The notes: generated by a model not told the origin, from the sequence alone. DNA of 64,000 nt from Pseudotabrizicola sp. (GCF_030656345.1 NZ_JAUSNR010000046.1:29022-93021), one strand, 5' to 3'; shown: positions 26,265 through 35,633, counted from the stretch's first letter. Numbers and translations: made by a program.

Positions 26265-26456
26265 TCAGGGCTGCGTCAGGCAATCGAGCACCGTGCACCG
26301 CCCGGCCAGGATATCGGCCTCCGCCACCATGCCCGGGACGATCTCGACTGCCGTGCCATCGGCGTCGAGAATGTCCGATCTGGTGCGGATTTCGGCGACG
26401 AAGACCTGTTCGTCGCGGTCGGGACGCTGCACGGCATCAGCGCCGACCTTTGCCAC
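26265..26456 (-). pseudogene. C-terminal remnant of an HlyD-family secretion adaptor
   Basis: The 63-codon open frame ends with GMVAEADILAGRCTVLDCLTQP, which matches the conserved C terminus of HlyD-type membrane-fusion proteins (GMxAExDI..GxRTVLDYL..P). The preceding DRDEQVFVAEIRTRSDILDADG is also HlyD-like. Nothing resembling the rest of the roughly 400-residue protein is found upstream, so this is the 3' scrap of a deleted type I secretion gene. Confidence 0.7.
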
Positions 26457-26534
26457 CGCTCAGTTGCGACGTCCTTCGCACGAAGCATTTCCAAAAGCAT
26501 CCAGACGCTTCAACGCAAAGAAAGCGGCGCGTGA

Positions 26535-28253
26535 TCATGAGGCCGCCGTTGACTGGCGCGCCGGTGTTCCCAATACAACGCGGCGGGTGATGTCGAGCGC
26601 TTCAGGCGGGCGGTGGGCGACGCAGATCACCGACGAATCGGGCAGAGCGTGCCGGATCAGCGCCAACATCTCTTGTTCCGCCACAGGGTCCAGCGCCGAG
26701 GTTGCCTCGTCCAGCAGCAGCACATCGGGCCGTGCCAGCAGCACCCGCGCCATGGCCACGCGTTGCGCCTGCCCCTGCGACAGGCCGGCGATGGACAGCG
26801 GGCCCGCCACATCCAGCATCGGAATGCGGTCGGCCAGGCCAACACGCATCAGGGCTGTGGCCATGGCTGCCCGGCTGTGCGGCCTGTCGGTGTCGGGCGC
26901 GGCAAGGCTGGCGACCAGCCCCTCGGGGCTGAGACAGCCGCCTTGCGGCACGAAGAGCCAGCGGCCAACCGGCACCGTGATCTGGCCCCGGCCATAGGGC
27001 CATAGACCAGAGATCGCCGCCAGAAGCGTTGACTTGCCCTGACCGGAAGGCCCGGACAGCCAAAGGCGCTGCCCCTTGCGCAGAGTGAAATCCGGCACCG
27101 GCACCAGCGCTTCGCCTGCCGGTGTGAACAGGGCCACGCCGCGCAGTTCCAGGTCGCCACCACCGTCCCGCAACGCCAGCGCGCGCGGCGTGCCAGGCAT
27201 GGGGGACGGATCAGCCGCCGCCGCGAACAGCCCATCCAGCCGGTCGGTCACGGCGGCCCAGGCCGCCAGGTCGCGATAGCTGAAGATGAACCACGACAGC
27301 GTCTGCGTCACGCTGCCGAATGCGCTGCCCAGTTGCATCATGCCGCCCAGCGTGACTGCACCTGCAAAATAGGTGGGCGCGGCCAGAAAATTCGGGATGC
27401 GCAGGATGGTATGAGTGTAGGGCGTGGTGAACAGGCCCAGTTTGAACCGCTGGTTGATCACGCTGCGCCAGTTCTGCCGCAGCGCATCGAACAGGGTGTC
27501 AAACCGCCGCCGCTCGGCCGCCTCGGCACCAGAGCGGGCGACGATTTCGGCATTCTCACGCAGCTGGATCAGGGCATGGCGAAAATCAGCCTCGCGCTTT
27601 TCCTGCACGAACAGCCGCGATTTGAGCCGCTTGCCCAGCATGTGGGTGATCACGCTGGAGATCGCCACATAGACGAAGGCCGCCCAGAACATATAGCGAG
27701 GAATGACGATGTCCGTCCCCCACAAGGTGAAAGACAGCGCAAAGGAAGACAGTGACCACAGCAGCGCGACATAGGAAAACAACGCCACCGAGGATGAAAC
27801 CAGATCCAGTGTCTCGCGGATCAACGCCCCGACAAAGGCATCGCAGTCTTGCGCGACCCGCTGATCCGGGTTGTCGATCGGTTCTGGCGTGAACCCGGCG
27901 CGCAGGTGCCAATAGGCCTTGCCATCCACCCATACATCCAGCGCCCGCTCTGTCAGCCGCCTGCGCCAGCGGATGCGCAGGTCATCGCGCAGCCAGGCCT
28001 GAACCAGATTGCTGCCCGCAACGCCGCTGACGATCAGGAAGAACACCCCGATCTGGCGGGCGGCCTCGGCGGCATCCATCTGTTCCAGTGCGTCATAAAA
28101 CGCCTTGTTCCAGGCGATCATCTGCAGCGACAGCCAGACCGAACAGAACGACAGGCCCAGAATCGCGCAATAGAGGAACAGTCCGAACCTGCCATCGCGG
28201 CCCGATGTGGCGATTTTTGACAACCGCCACATCTTTGCAAGGATTGCCCGCAT
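26535..28253 (-). CDS. SbmA/YddA-type ABC transporter, membrane and ATPase domains fused
   Basis: A 572-residue protein. The first 330 residues are a membrane domain with six hydrophobic segments of the SbmA/BacA type (LSLQMIAWNKAFYDALEQMD, then NPDQRVAQDCDAF and the LFVQEKREADFRHALIQLRENAE stretch). The ABC domain follows with Walker A LSGPSGQGKSTLL, signature LSQGQAQRVAMARVLL and Walker B VLLLDEATSALD. YddA-like proteins carry peptides or cofactors; the direction is not certain. It starts one base beyond the TonB-receptor stop, so it is the last gene of that operon and may carry the ligand onward across the inner membrane. Confidence 0.88.
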   Translation of the reverse strand: MRAILAKMWRLSKIATSGRDGRFGLFLYCAILGLSFCSVWLSLQMIAWNKAFYDALEQMDAAEAARQIGVFFLIVSGVAGSNLVQAWLRDDLRIRWRRRLTERALDVWVDGKAYWHLRAGFTPEPIDNPDQRVAQDCDAFVGALIRETLDLVSSSVALFSYVALLWSLSSFALSFTLWGTDIVIPRYMFWAAFVYVAISSVITHMLGKRLKSRLFVQEKREADFRHALIQLRENAEIVARSGAEAAERRRFDTLFDALRQNWRSVINQRFKLGLFTTPYTHTILRIPNFLAAPTYFAGAVTLGGMMQLGSAFGSVTQTLSWFIFSYRDLAAWAAVTDRLDGLFAAAADPSPMPGTPRALALRDGGGDLELRGVALFTPAGEALVPVPDFTLRKGQRLWLSGPSGQGKSTLLAAISGLWPYGRGQITVPVGRWLFVPQGGCLSPEGLVASLAAPDTDRPHSRAAMATALMRVGLADRIPMLDVAGPLSIAGLSQGQAQRVAMARVLLARPDVLLLDEATSALDPVAEQEMLALIRHALPDSSVICVAHRPPEALDITRRVVLGTPARQSTAAS

Positions 28254-28254
28254 C

Positions 28255-30471
28255 TCAGAACCGGTAGTCCAGGTTCAGCGCGACGCTGCGGCCTGGCCCC
28301 GTGAACAGCTGGGGCGGCACGGTGTTGGTGGTGGCCGCAGTGGAGGCAAGCGCAGAACTGGCTGCCCCCATCTCATAGTATTTCTTGTCGAAGACGTTAT
28401 TTACGGTCAGGTTCAGCACCGCGTTTTCGGCAAAGTTCCAGGACGCGCCCACATCCAGCACGCCATAGCCCGGCGGCGTGAAGTTGGCGGCGTTGACCGT
28501 CTGCATGTCCTCAACCAGCGTGGCTGAAGCGTTCAGCGTCAGCCCCATGTCGGTCAATTCATAGCTGGCCCCCAGAACAGCCGTCAGCGGCGGCACCAGA
28601 TGCTGCGTCGACGCCGCCCCCGGTGTTGCCATGGCCTTGCCGTCCATCCAGGCGACCGATCCGGTCAGCCGCAGCCGGTCGGTTGCGTCCCAGCCCGCCT
28701 CCAGTTCCACCCCCCACGTCTCGACCTCGGCGATGTTGCGGTATGAGATGTCATTGGTGCCAGGCACGAACCAGAAGCTCTCGATGAAATTCTTGTATTT
28801 CGCCTGAAAGGCGTTCACCGCAAAAAAGCCTTTGTCATATTCGCCGCGAAAGCCGATCTCGATGCTTTTCACCTCCTCCGGCACCAGCCATGGGGCGGGA
28901 ACAAGATCGAAGCTGCCCGAAGTCGAGGATGTGAAAAGCTGCTGGAACGTCGGCATCTTGAAGCCTTCGCCGTAATGCGCCCAGACCGAATAGGTGTCGT
29001 TGAACCGCCAGGTCGCCCCCATCGAGGCGAGCAGCGCCTCTTTCGCGCGGTCGGTCGTCGGGTTATCGGGATGCGCCACGACGGAAGCGTTCGCTGTCGG
29101 TGCCATCTCGTAGGTGGCATAGCGCAGGCCCGGCGTCAGCTCGAGCTTGCCTCCCAGCAGGGTGATCTGGTCCTGAACATAAAGGTTGGCACGCGTCGTG
29201 GCACCATCGGTAAAGTTGAAACCGCTCGGCACCGTCCAGACATCCATGCCCGCTGTGGTGTCCACCACGCGGCGGGTGCGGTCATAGCTGGTTTCGGCCC
29301 GGTCAGAATTCAGACCAAAGGTCAGAACGTGCTCGCTGCTGCCAAGCGTGAACCGCGATGTGGCCTGGACATCCAGTTCCAGAAAATCTTCGGCATAGTT
29401 GACGTAGTCATGCGTCCGGGTGATCACGCCTGCTGTGTTCGCCACGCTCAGCGCGTGTTGGTCATAGCCTGATGGCGTCCAGGCCAGAGTTGCCTTCACC
29501 TCGTCGATGGCACCGCCAAAGGTTGCGGTGTATTCAGCGGCATAGCGGGTGCGGAAAATGTCACGCTCCCGCGGGTTGGCAAAGACTGTGGCGCTGCGGG
29601 TCAGGGTGTTGTCGATCTCGCTCAGCCGGTCCAGATGGTCGAACGTGAGCTTCAAGCTCTGGTTGTCGGCGACCTCCCAGACCAGCTTGACCAATGTGCG
29701 GTCACTGGTGCGGGTCAGCGGGTTGAATTCGCCGCAGTTCACAGCGCCATAGATCACTGCGCGTGTGCAACCCCATTGTCCGCCGGCCGGATCGGCATTG
29801 GTCAGTTTCATCTCATGGTCAATGCCGCGCGACCGGGCGACCAGCAGCGATACATCGCTGCCGAACCGCTGTGCGAAGGCAAGGGCGACATTGGTGGCAT
29901 CAGTGATCTCGCCATAGCCCAGTGTCACCTGACCGCCGCGGTCACGGCCCGCGAGCAGGTCTTCGGGGTCGATGGTTTGCACCGCGACCACACCGCCGAG
30001 GGCATCGGCCCCCCACAGCACCGAGGCGGGGCCACGCACCACATCGACCTGTTTGGTAAAGCCGAAATCCAGATAGTCGCGCGACCCGTCGATGATCCGT
30101 TCCGGGATGCGCCCGCCATCCACGACCATCTGGATACGGTTGCCTTCCACCCCGCGAATGCGGATGCCGGTCTGCCCGCCGAACGGATCGGCACCGGACA
30201 CCTGACGCACCGCCGTCACGCCGGGGATGTAGCGCAGCAGGTCTTCCAGCGTCTGGACGTTTCGCTGTTTCAACTCGGCGTCGTCCACCACCGAAATATG
30301 CCCCTGCACATCATTCAGCGACCGGCCAAGGCGATCAGCAAACAGGGTTATCCGGCCAAGAAAGGTGGTTTTCTCCTCTGCCGTCTGCGCCAGTGTCGGC
30401 AGGGCAGAGGTCAGGGTCACGGCGGCGACTGTTGCAAGCAACAGCGCAGGCCGCACAGGGTGCAAGCGCAT
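28255..30471 (-). CDS. TonB-dependent outer-membrane receptor, heme/hemoglobin-like
   Basis: A 738-residue receptor with a Sec signal peptide ending at TLAQ, a plug domain (NDVQGHISVVDDAELKQRNVQTLEDLLRYIPG; then GIRIRGVEGNRIQMVVDG) and a 22-strand barrel ending with the aromatic residue in ALNLDYRF. The plug phrases and length fit the TonB-hemoglobin/heme-type receptors. It is expected to take up heme or a ferric chelate using TonB-ExbBD energy; no TonB genes are in the window. The iron-box candidate at 30576-30590 lies about 110 bases upstream of the start. Confidence 0.9.
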   Translation of the reverse strand: MRLHPVRPALLLATVAAVTLTSALPTLAQTAEEKTTFLGRITLFADRLGRSLNDVQGHISVVDDAELKQRNVQTLEDLLRYIPGVTAVRQVSGADPFGGQTGIRIRGVEGNRIQMVVDGGRIPERIIDGSRDYLDFGFTKQVDVVRGPASVLWGADALGGVVAVQTIDPEDLLAGRDRGGQVTLGYGEITDATNVALAFAQRFGSDVSLLVARSRGIDHEMKLTNADPAGGQWGCTRAVIYGAVNCGEFNPLTRTSDRTLVKLVWEVADNQSLKLTFDHLDRLSEIDNTLTRSATVFANPRERDIFRTRYAAEYTATFGGAIDEVKATLAWTPSGYDQHALSVANTAGVITRTHDYVNYAEDFLELDVQATSRFTLGSSEHVLTFGLNSDRAETSYDRTRRVVDTTAGMDVWTVPSGFNFTDGATTRANLYVQDQITLLGGKLELTPGLRYATYEMAPTANASVVAHPDNPTTDRAKEALLASMGATWRFNDTYSVWAHYGEGFKMPTFQQLFTSSTSGSFDLVPAPWLVPEEVKSIEIGFRGEYDKGFFAVNAFQAKYKNFIESFWFVPGTNDISYRNIAEVETWGVELEAGWDATDRLRLTGSVAWMDGKAMATPGAASTQHLVPPLTAVLGASYELTDMGLTLNASATLVEDMQTVNAANFTPPGYGVLDVGASWNFAENAVLNLTVNNVFDKKYYEMGAASSALASTAATTNTVPPQLFTGPGRSVALNLDYRF

Positions 30472-30575
30472 AGGACTCTCCGGTCAGCAAGGGTTTGTGC
30501 TGGCGAAGATACGCTGGCGGCAAGGAATCGGCCTTGGTCGGCCGATTCAATCTTGTGCGGCATAGACACTATTTC

Positions 30576-30590
30576 TGACTTAAATTGTCA
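30576..30590. promoter_or_regulatory. Iron-responsive operator candidate (TGA-N9-TCA) overlapping a -35 element
   Basis: TGACTTAAATTGTCA fits the IRO-box form TGA-N9-TCA used by RirA in alphaproteobacteria. On the minus strand it overlaps TTGACA (30586-30591), a consensus -35 for the TonB receptor gene; a weak -10 lies about 17 bases further. Repression of the receptor by iron is thus the simple reading. The match is short and could be chance. Confidence 0.5.
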
Positions 30591-30601
30591 AGATAAAGTG
30601 A

Positions 30602-31651
30602 TCAGATGCTGTCGCCAATCTCGGAGCGTGACCAGAAGGTCGTCACATTCATCTCGGTCTTTGTCAGTCCCCTGGTGTCGCGCAGCCAGTCACGGGCCTG
30701 TTCGGCCTCCGCCCGCTCGGCGGCGAACCAGACATAACGGTCACTGGCGGGCAGGGTCATTGCCTTCAGCGCGCTCACCAGCGCGCTGTCAATGCGCTGA
30801 ATCCACGTCACCTGAACGCCTTCAGGATGCGTCAGGTCTTGCAGGTCGGCCAGATCGGCGCAGGCAATCACTGCCTGTCCGGATGCATCAGCGGGCAACG
30901 ACCGCAGATACATCGCGATGGCAGGCAAGGCGGTCTCGTCTCCAAGGAACGCCACCCAGCCCGGCAGGTCGCGTTTCAGCTGCGTCGGCCCCATCAGCCC
31001 GATCCTGTCACCCGCGCCAGCCCGTTCGGTCCAAGCACTGACCCGGCCACCGTGATGAATGTAGACGTCAAAATCCATCCAGCCTTCGGCCGGAGAAATC
31101 TCGCGCACTGTATAGACCGGACGATGCAGCGATGCGTCCCCTTCAGGCCAACGGGTGCGGCCGCTGGCGTCGATCACCGGCCATTCGCGCACCGAACCGC
31201 CGCTGGCCTGCGCGGGCGGCAGGGCAGAGATCACCAGCCGGAAATGCAGCCCGTCCTCGGCATAGCGGGCAATGTCGGCAAAGGTCACGCGCACGCGGCG
31301 GACATTCGGGCTGATCTGGCGGATGCCGGTGACAGTGGCGATGGACAGGTTCGGCGGCAAGGCCCCGGCATCCACCCGCTCCCACTCAAGCTGCGGCACG
31401 GGCTCCAGCCGGTCCAGTCTGCCCATCACCATCTGTTGCAACAGATACAGCCGGCGCTCGTTTTCTGCCACCAGCCGCAGCGACAGGCCCCCCTTTGCCG
31501 CCGTCAGGTCGATGCTGCCGCTGAACATCTTGAGCGACATGGTCTCGCCCTCGGTTGCGACCTCAAGGTCCAGAAGCCGGGCGAACTCGGAAAAGGCGGG
31601 CAGCACCGCTGCCGGAAGAACATCGTTGATCTGCGCGTGAATCGTTTGCAT
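30602..31651 (-). CDS. Siderophore-interacting (FAD-binding) ferric reductase with N-terminal DUF2218-like domain
   Basis: A 349-residue protein. The first 90 residues resemble DUF2218 (a small alpha/beta domain seen with iron-reductases). The rest is a SIP-type flavin reductase: TVTGIRQISPNVRRVRVTF, then RPVYTVREI..WMDFDVYIHHGGRVSAWTE, the FAD-binding block, and WFAAERAEAEQARDWLRD at the C-terminal NAD-binding half. Such enzymes release iron from siderophores or heme-like chelates in the cytoplasm. ATG 31651 follows AAAGGGA; a start 63 bases upstream is rejected as low-complexity. Confidence 0.88.
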   Translation of the reverse strand: MQTIHAQINDVLPAAVLPAFSEFARLLDLEVATEGETMSLKMFSGSIDLTAAKGGLSLRLVAENERRLYLLQQMVMGRLDRLEPVPQLEWERVDAGALPPNLSIATVTGIRQISPNVRRVRVTFADIARYAEDGLHFRLVISALPPAQASGGSVREWPVIDASGRTRWPEGDASLHRPVYTVREISPAEGWMDFDVYIHHGGRVSAWTERAGAGDRIGLMGPTQLKRDLPGWVAFLGDETALPAIAMYLRSLPADASGQAVIACADLADLQDLTHPEGVQVTWIQRIDSALVSALKAMTLPASDRYVWFAAERAEAEQARDWLRDTRGLTKTEMNVTTFWSRSEIGDSI

Positions 31652-31720
31652 GGCAGTCCCTTTGTGGGTTGAGGTTCGGGCTGGCATGCGGGCCGGGGTC
31701 CGCGCTGGCGTCATGTGATT

Positions 31721-32524
31721 TCAGGGCGCGTCGCCGCGTCCGGGCAGCTCCATACTGGCATCAGCAGCAAAAGGAACAGCCACCTCACCCGCATCGCGCG
31801 GGATCAGGGCGAGGCTGTCGGCAATGCCCAGATCGGTCAACTGCCATGAGACTCCACCGCCGAATTGCAGATGCCCCATGCCGATGATGCCGACGGCCAG
31901 CCGCGCCGGATCGGCAGTCGCAACACGGGCCAGCCGGGTGGCAAAGGCGCGGTCCCACACCTCTTGCGCCCGCATAAAGCTGTCGAAGGCGGGGTCTTCG
32001 GCCGATTGCGCCTTGCGCCCCGGCCGTTGACCTCCTGTCAGTTCAAAGATGAACCGGCGATAGGCCATCGAAGAGGGCAAAGGCCGTGTCAGGTCTTCCT
32101 TCAGGGTATCAGGTGCCTTGTCCCAGCCGTCGGCCCCCACCGCCCGGACAAGATCGCGCTGCACGTTCAGGCCCACCATCGGCACCCTCATCTCGCGGCA
32201 GAAGCGAAAGATCGGCAGGTAAAGGTCGGCGGCAAAGCCCCAGCTCTTGGCCCAACCCGACCGATCCAGAAAGCTATCCTCGGACAGCCCCCCCATCACC
32301 CATTCCGCCAGAACCGGGTTTGCTGTGGCGGGGAACATCTCGAACCCCAGTGTGACAGGGCGCCGCGACAACAGGGCCGCCGCGACATGCAACTGCCAGC
32401 GGTGATGGTCGGCGCGGTCGTGGCGTTCGCCCAGAAGAACGACGCGGCCCGTCGCCGCACGGTTCATCAGGGCGTCAAAGGTTATGGGCCGGCCCCGTGC
32501 GTCCCGCCAGACAGACCCGGTCAT
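31721..32524 (-). CDS. ChaN-family (heme-binding DUF399) protein
   Basis: A 267-residue protein. GRVVLLGERHDRADHHRWQLHV is the start of the ChaN/DUF399 domain, followed by LGFEMFPATANPVL and the late GIIGMGHLQFGGGV. Campylobacter ChaN is an iron-regulated lipoprotein that binds cofacial hemes; here I see no lipobox or signal peptide, so it may act in the cytoplasm or start elsewhere. It is placed between a ferric reductase and a HemS-like protein, supporting a role in heme handling. Confidence 0.82.
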   Translation of the reverse strand: MTGSVWRDARGRPITFDALMNRAATGRVVLLGERHDRADHHRWQLHVAAALLSRRPVTLGFEMFPATANPVLAEWVMGGLSEDSFLDRSGWAKSWGFAADLYLPIFRFCREMRVPMVGLNVQRDLVRAVGADGWDKAPDTLKEDLTRPLPSSMAYRRFIFELTGGQRPGRKAQSAEDPAFDSFMRAQEVWDRAFATRLARVATADPARLAVGIIGMGHLQFGGGVSWQLTDLGIADSLALIPRDAGEVAVPFAADASMELPGRGDAP

Positions 32525-32543
32525 GCAAAACTGTCCGACGCAA

Positions 32544-33230
32544 TCACAAGCCCGTTCGGCGTGCCGCTTCTGTCCAGCGCGATGCGCTGGCCTGGGGCGT
32601 CGCGCCAGCCCTGAAACGCCCCCCCTTCAGGTGCAGGTGAAAATCGCCGGTCATCACGTTCAGAAAACCCATGGCAGGCTTGGTCGCCTCGATCACACCG
32701 CGCCATGTCTGGCGCAGCGTGCCGGTGTCGAACGTGATAGCCGCCGCACCGCCCCGCAGCAAAAGGGTCTGAAACGGCAGATGCACGGGGTCGGACTCTT
32801 GCAGATCGTTGCGCCCGGCCCCTGGCATGACCTCCGTGTCGCGTGGTGGCAGGATTTCACGGCGAAAGCAGGACAGCGGATCTGTGAAAGCCTCCAGCCC
32901 ATCCATCCCGACAAGGGAAAACGCGGCTTGCCCGGTGGCATCCAGAAACTCCAGCCGGGGATAGACCTTGTCCCGCATTACCGAACGTGTATCCAGAACG
33001 ATGCCGGCAACCGCCGCGCCGTCAATCGACGCCTCATGGCAGGCCCCCGAGATCAAGAGCCGTCCCCGACCCTCGGTCACCGTTTCAACCGGCCCGATCC
33101 GTTCATGTGTCACCCCGGATGCAGAGACGACAAGCATCACTTTGCCCATCTGCGGCAACAAGGACAGAGCGTCTTTTGGCGTCGCGCCAGTCAGCGTTGC
33201 CCGCAGCGGAATATGGGGTGTGTTGGTCAT
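32544..33230 (-). CDS. HemS/ChuX-like heme-utilisation protein
   Basis: A 228-residue protein with features of one half of HemS/HmuS-type heme carriers: LPQMGKVMLVVSASGVTHERIGPVE, where the family has GEVMALTRNE.VHEKIG, then RLEFLDATGQAAFSL and a late FLNVMTGDFHLHL. This fits a cytosolic heme-binding or heme-degrading protein. The start ATG 33230 follows GGAAGG at good spacing. It is the first gene of the leftward heme operon and is divergent from the M20 hydrolase operon, sharing a 327-base control region. Confidence 0.65.
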   Translation of the reverse strand: MTNTPHIPLRATLTGATPKDALSLLPQMGKVMLVVSASGVTHERIGPVETVTEGRGRLLISGACHEASIDGAAVAGIVLDTRSVMRDKVYPRLEFLDATGQAAFSLVGMDGLEAFTDPLSCFRREILPPRDTEVMPGAGRNDLQESDPVHLPFQTLLLRGGAAAITFDTGTLRQTWRGVIEATKPAMGFLNVMTGDFHLHLKGGRFRAGATPQASASRWTEAARRTGL

Positions 33231-33465
33231 GGCGAAGTACCTTCCAAATGCGGGCCAGAGAGAAGAGCGGATATCTGGCTGGCGGGAAGGCGGCGCTTGA
33301 TCTATCCGCGGCATGCTAGAAGCGGTGTTCCAGGGTGTCAAGTTGCAACCGGGCCTCTGGGCCGGGCAGCACGAGGCTCCTGGCACGGGCACCGCTGACG
33401 AGTAAGCGCAGCCGGGTGGCCATTTCGGCAGATCACCACAGTGCCCGCCTTTTGTGTCCTTGGTC

Positions 33466-33486
33466 GATTGTCGATCCTTGACAATC
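33466..33486. promoter_or_regulatory. Perfect inverted repeat GATTGTC-N7-GACAATC upstream of M20/ABC/methyltransferase operon
   Basis: Two 7-bp arms are separated by GATCCTT. The right arm overlaps TTGACA (33478-33483), a consensus -35 sequence for the rightward operon. The arrangement suits a dimeric repressor such as the GntR-type regulator encoded in the same operon. The rest of 33231-33557 contains no gene that I can support. Confidence 0.6.
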
Positions 33487-33557
33487 CGTCGATTACTCCG
33501 GACGTAAAGAACAGTACGGTCCAACTGCCCCTGACCATTTGTTCCCGGATGCCGCCC

Positions 33558-34745
33558 ATGACCCAACGCCCCAATGACCCTGCCCCCGAAATCGAGCGCC
33601 TTGTCCGTGCGGTGGAGCCTCGGCTGATCGCGCTACGACGCGATCTGCACACTCACCCCGAAACCGGCTTCGACACCATCCGCACCGCCGCGATCGTTGC
33701 CGAGGAACTGCGCACAATGGGGCTGACGCCGAAAACCGGCGTGGGGCGAACCGGCGTCATGGCCGAAATCACCGGGGGTCGCCCCGGCCCCTGCCTGATC
33801 CTGCGCGCGGATATGGACGCTCTGCCCATCCACGAAGAAACCGGGCTGCCCTTCGCCTCGACGATCCCCGGCAAGATGCACGCCTGTGGCCATGATCTGC
33901 ATACGGCGTCATTGCTGGGGGCTGCGGCGGCGCTGGTGCAACTGGCCCCGACCCTTGCAGGGACGGTGCGGCTGATCTTCCAGCCTGCCGAGGAAACACA
34001 AGACAGTGGCGCAGCCGCCATGGTCGCCGACGGTGCAGCTGACGGCGTCGATATGGCCATCGCCTTTCACAACCGCCCCGAACATCCCGTTGGCCAGATC
34101 TCGCTGAACCGCGGCGCGAGCACGGCGTCCAGCGATGAATTCCGTGTGGTGCTGCACGGCAAATCCGGTCACGCAGCGCGGCCCCATGCCGCCATTGACC
34201 CGATCATCGGCGCGGCCCATGTCCTCACGCAGCTGCAAACCGTGATCTCGCGCGAGATGGACCCGGCGCTGTCGGCGGTGCTGACGGTCGGCCACATCGC
34301 AGGCGGGGCCACGCAGAACATCATCCCTGACAGCTGCATGTTCGAGGGCACGGTCCGTTGCCGGTCACCCGAGTCGCGCGATCTGGCCGAGGCTGCGTTC
34401 CGCCGCATCTGCACCGGCGCGGCGGCAGGGCTGAACCTGCGGGCCGAGGTGGAGTATATGCGCGGCGCACCGCCGCTGATGAATGATGACCACATGATCA
34501 CCCGCACCGCCGAGGCGCTGTCGGCCCAGTTTGGCAGGCCCACGGTGGTGGAACCGGGCACCAGCTTCGGGGCCGAGGATTTTTCCTATTTCTCGGAACG
34601 GATACCGTCGGTGCAGATCTTCATCGGTTCCGGCCAGCCCGGTCGTGACGACCGGGTTCACAATTCTGACTACCAGCCTGATGAGGGCTGCATCGCCCAA
34701 AGCGCCATCGCGTTGACGCGCATGGCGACCGAATTTCTGTCCTGA
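33558..34745 (+). CDS. M20D-family amidohydrolase (hippurate / N-acyl-amino-acid hydrolase type)
   Basis: A 395-residue metallo-amidohydrolase that releases amino acids from N-acyl conjugates. Metal ligands: DLHTHPETGFDT, the CGHDLHTASLL motif with its cysteine (typical of M20D), EETQDSGAAAMVADGA and the late PGTSFGAEDFSYF. A dimerisation domain sits in the centre (GKSGHAARPHAAIDPI). Either ATG 33549 or ATG 33558 could start it; neither has a strong ribosome site. It leads the operon with an amino-acid importer, so it probably frees the amino acid from an imported conjugate. Confidence 0.9.
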   Translation: MTQRPNDPAPEIERLVRAVEPRLIALRRDLHTHPETGFDTIRTAAIVAEELRTMGLTPKTGVGRTGVMAEITGGRPGPCLILRADMDALPIHEETGLPFASTIPGKMHACGHDLHTASLLGAAAALVQLAPTLAGTVRLIFQPAEETQDSGAAAMVADGAADGVDMAIAFHNRPEHPVGQISLNRGASTASSDEFRVVLHGKSGHAARPHAAIDPIIGAAHVLTQLQTVISREMDPALSAVLTVGHIAGGATQNIIPDSCMFEGTVRCRSPESRDLAEAAFRRICTGAAAGLNLRAEVEYMRGAPPLMNDDHMITRTAEALSAQFGRPTVVEPGTSFGAEDFSYFSERIPSVQIFIGSGQPGRDDRVHNSDYQPDEGCIAQSAIALTRMATEFLS

Positions 34746-34783
34746 CCCCATAACTCTGGCCTGACCCTGTAAGGAGACCATTC

Positions 34784-35632
34784 ATGACCATCACCCGCAG
34801 CACCTTTCTGCGCGCCGCACTGGCCGCAGCCGTTGCCCTGACCGCAGCCCCCGTGCTCGCGCAGGACAAGAAGCTTGTCTTCGCCACCGAAGGGGCCTTT
34901 CCGCCCTTCAACATGACCCGCCCCGATGGCACGCTTTACGGCTTTGAGCTGGACATGCTGGATGAAGTCGCCAAACGCGCCGGGTTCGAATACGAGGTGA
35001 TCTCGCAGGCCTGGGACGGGATGATTCAGGGGCTGGTCGATGGCAAATACGACGCCGTGGTCGATTCCGTCACAATCACCGAAAAGCGGCTGGAAGTGGT
35101 CGATTTCTCGCTGCCCTACACCACCGGCGGCTCGACCTTTGCGGTGATGAAGGAAAGCGGTCTGGAACTGGAAGGCACCGGCACCTTTGTCGACCTGACC
35201 GAGGAAGCCCCGACCGAAGCAGCCGTCAACGCCATTGCCGAAAAGCTGGCGGGCAAGACGGTCGGCGTGCATGTGGCGACAATTCAGGCCGATTTTCTGG
35301 CGACCTATCTGGCACCCAAAGGCGTGACCATCCGCACCTATCCGAACGGTCCCGATGTTTATCAGGATCTGATGAACGGGCGGCTGGATGCGGGCATGGC
35401 CTCTGTCACCAACATCTCGGCGTTTCTGGAAAAGAACGTCGAAACCGCTATGGCCACCGGCCCGTCGTTCAAGGGCGGCGTGATGGGCGCAGGCGCGGCT
35501 TTCGTGGTGCAGAAGGGCAATGCCGAACTGGCCGACAAGATCAGCGCCGCGCTCAAATCCATGTCTGATGACGGCACGCTTGAGGCCCTGTCGAACCAGT
35601 GGTTCGGCATGGTCGTGACGCCAAAGCTCTGA
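34784..35632 (+). CDS. Amino-acid ABC transporter substrate-binding protein, family 3
   Basis: A 282-residue periplasmic protein with a Sec signal ending at VLAQDK. Family-3 features are LVFATEGAFPPFN, YGFELDMLDEVAKR, WDGMIQGLVDGKYDAVVDSVTITEKR (the canonical helix-loop) and VDFSLPYTTGG. Close relatives bind Lys/Arg/His/ornithine or octopine-like amino acids. RBS AAGGAGA precedes ATG 34784. Nothing interrupts the run of four transport genes. Confidence 0.92.
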   Translation: MTITRSTFLRAALAAAVALTAAPVLAQDKKLVFATEGAFPPFNMTRPDGTLYGFELDMLDEVAKRAGFEYEVISQAWDGMIQGLVDGKYDAVVDSVTITEKRLEVVDFSLPYTTGGSTFAVMKESGLELEGTGTFVDLTEEAPTEAAVNAIAEKLAGKTVGVHVATIQADFLATYLAPKGVTIRTYPNGPDVYQDLMNGRLDAGMASVTNISAFLEKNVETAMATGPSFKGGVMGAGAAFVVQKGNAELADKISAALKSMSDDGTLEALSNQWFGMVVTPKL

Positions 35633-35633
35633 C

